Shown in pieces: positions 63,076-64,000 of a stretch of DNA of 64,000 bases (position 1 is its first letter; every line of letters starts with the position of its first letter). The stretch is from Acinetobacter sp. A47. GTDB lineage: Bacteria > Pseudomonadota > Gammaproteobacteria > Pseudomonadales > Moraxellaceae. The notes beneath the pieces were generated by a model, which did no database searches, had not been told where the DNA came from, and saw nothing but the letters and a program-made list of their open reading frames with translations. Position numbers and translations under genes: made by a program. Location of the stretch: positions 248,001-312,000 of the forward strand of contig NZ_JSUS01000032.1 in NCBI RefSeq assembly GCF_000805455.1. The letters run 5' to 3'.

Positions 63076-64000
63076 ATGACTTACTCCCATAACTCAGCCA
63101 AGTCTTCTCAAGCAGGGCTTGGCGAGTCTTGTCCTGACCAGTCATGCCGTCAGGGCACCGGATTTAAACCCTTGATGCTGGCGACTGCGATTGCCTTGTC
63201 CATGAATCTAATGACCGGGCACAGCTTTGCAGCGCAACCGTTAACAGATGCCGAAACCACCGCCGCATTTCATAAATCGCAGCAGAACTCATCCCAGAAC
63301 AATGCGCAAAACCAGATTTATCAAATGACGCCAATTGTGGTACAGGCTGAAAAAGATGACATTATTCCTTTTGGCCAGAGCGTGTTAAACCAGAAAGCAA
63401 TTGACCGGTATCAGGCCAACAATGTTGCACAATTACTGGATCACATGCCCGGTGTTGGTTCGGCCGGATCGCCAAGGCCCGGTGGACAGACCATTAATAT
63501 TCTGGGAATGGGAGGCGTTGAAGATGTTCCCATTACCCTGGATGATTCGGTCAAAAGTTTTGATAAATACCGTCAAGGCTCGGTTTTTATCGAACCTGAA
63601 ATCTTAAAGAAAATTACGGTCGATAAGGGCCCGCACAATGTTGAGGTGGGCAATGGCGGTTTTGGCGGTAAAGTCACGCTAGAAACCAAGGATGCGACAG
63701 ATCTTCTTGAAGCAGGTCAAAAGGTCGGGGCATTGTTAAAATACTCGCGTTTTTCCAATAATCAGCAAAATACCTATACAGGTGCTGTTTATGGCCAAAG
63801 TGAAAATGCGCTGCTCGACGGGATGTTTTATTATACCAATCGCGATAGTGGCGACGTAAAACGTCCTGATGGCTCCAGGTTTTTATATTCAGCCCAGCAA
63901 CAGGATACGTATCTGGCCAAACTGAATATTCATCCGGCAGAAAGCCAGAAAATCACCCTCAATGCCATGCAAAGCGGCCATGATGGCTGGGAACCGTTTG
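63076..64000 (+). CDS. TonB-dependent outer membrane receptor, partial
   Basis: The frame opens at ATG 63076 and continues to the window edge (308 codons). After a long N-terminal signal region (hydrophobic core LATAIALSMNLMTGHSFAA at about 37-55) it shows the plug domain: PIVVQAEKDD, QLLDHMPGVGSAGSPRPGG, INILGMGGVEDVPITLDD and IEPEILKKITVDKGPHNVEVGNGG, then early barrel strands. This matches the haem/siderophore group of TonB receptors. The Fur-like box supports iron regulation. The ligand cannot be told from this part. Confidence 0.88.
   Translation, partial: MTYSHNSAKSSQAGLGESCPDQSCRQGTGFKPLMLATAIALSMNLMTGHSFAAQPLTDAETTAAFHKSQQNSSQNNAQNQIYQMTPIVVQAEKDDIIPFGQSVLNQKAIDRYQANNVAQLLDHMPGVGSAGSPRPGGQTINILGMGGVEDVPITLDDSVKSFDKYRQGSVFIEPEILKKITVDKGPHNVEVGNGGFGGKVTLETKDATDLLEAGQKVGALLKYSRFSNNQQNTYTGAVYGQSENALLDGMFYYTNRDSGDVKRPDGSRFLYSAQQQDTYLAKLNIHPAESQKITLNAMQSGHDGWEPF

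Overview
The window looks like a chromosomal segment of an Acinetobacter species (inferred from AT-rich DNA, gene content and protein style such as the OsmC-YcaO fusion, the CopA/CueR set and HchA/Qor pairs; the species is not resolved). Conserved metabolic genes alternate with one clearly accessory, AT-rich region at about 3-18.6 kb.

Layout. 1-2.8 kb: two DUF606/YdcZ membrane proteins, a divergent LysR regulator and a secreted subtilisin-like protease. 3.4-18.6 kb: accessory region with an orphan PAAR protein (type VI secretion spike tip), a GMC oxidoreductase, a flavin monooxygenase, an epimerase plus acyltransferase pair, decayed phage genes (integrase, nuclease, two lysozymes) and five very small genes, four of them shorter than 80 codons and outside normal annotation thresholds. 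All five encode a near-constant Sec signal peptide followed by a short, dissimilar mature peptide carrying exactly two cysteines near its C-terminus. Each is its own transcription unit with a terminator, and most have a shared 18-bp operator-like palindrome (ATACAGA-N4-TCTGTAT) about 125-150 bp upstream. The same palindrome precedes the PAAR gene and, in weaker form, the epimerase gene. Phage lysis-gene debris lies next to three of the five.

18.7-32.9 kb: uracil-DNA-glycosylase-like protein, phospholipase D-type lipoprotein, glutathione-dependent formaldehyde dehydrogenase, a urea amidolyase operon (allophanate hydrolase, urea carboxylase, GntR regulator) with a sigma-54-type promoter and a GntR-type operator, then AraC regulator, quinone oxidoreductase, HchA and ketopantoate reductase. 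33.6-41.3 kb: EmrA/EmrB/TolC-type exporter parts interleaved with a GH3-type amide synthetase and two acetyltransferase-like proteins, which reads as a small-molecule synthesis and export cluster. 41.4-50.3 kb: ArsR/AHSA1 pair, OsmC-YcaO, copper homeostasis genes with two CueR promoters, M28 peptidase, an ECF sigma factor relic, DUF3817.

50.7-62.9 kb: a compact system apparently controlled by one MerR regulator (61739-62152). Six promoters, all with the 19-bp spacer typical of MerR control and five with a nearly identical TTAAAG(C/T)TAACTTTA core, drive two acetoacetate decarboxylase-like proteins (one cytoplasmic, one with an export signal), two saccharopine-reductase-like proteins, an aldehyde dehydrogenase, a quinone oxidoreductase, an alpha/beta hydrolase, an Old Yellow Enzyme homologue and two DJ-1/PfpI proteins. 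The window ends inside a TonB-dependent receptor gene preceded by a Fur-box-like sequence.
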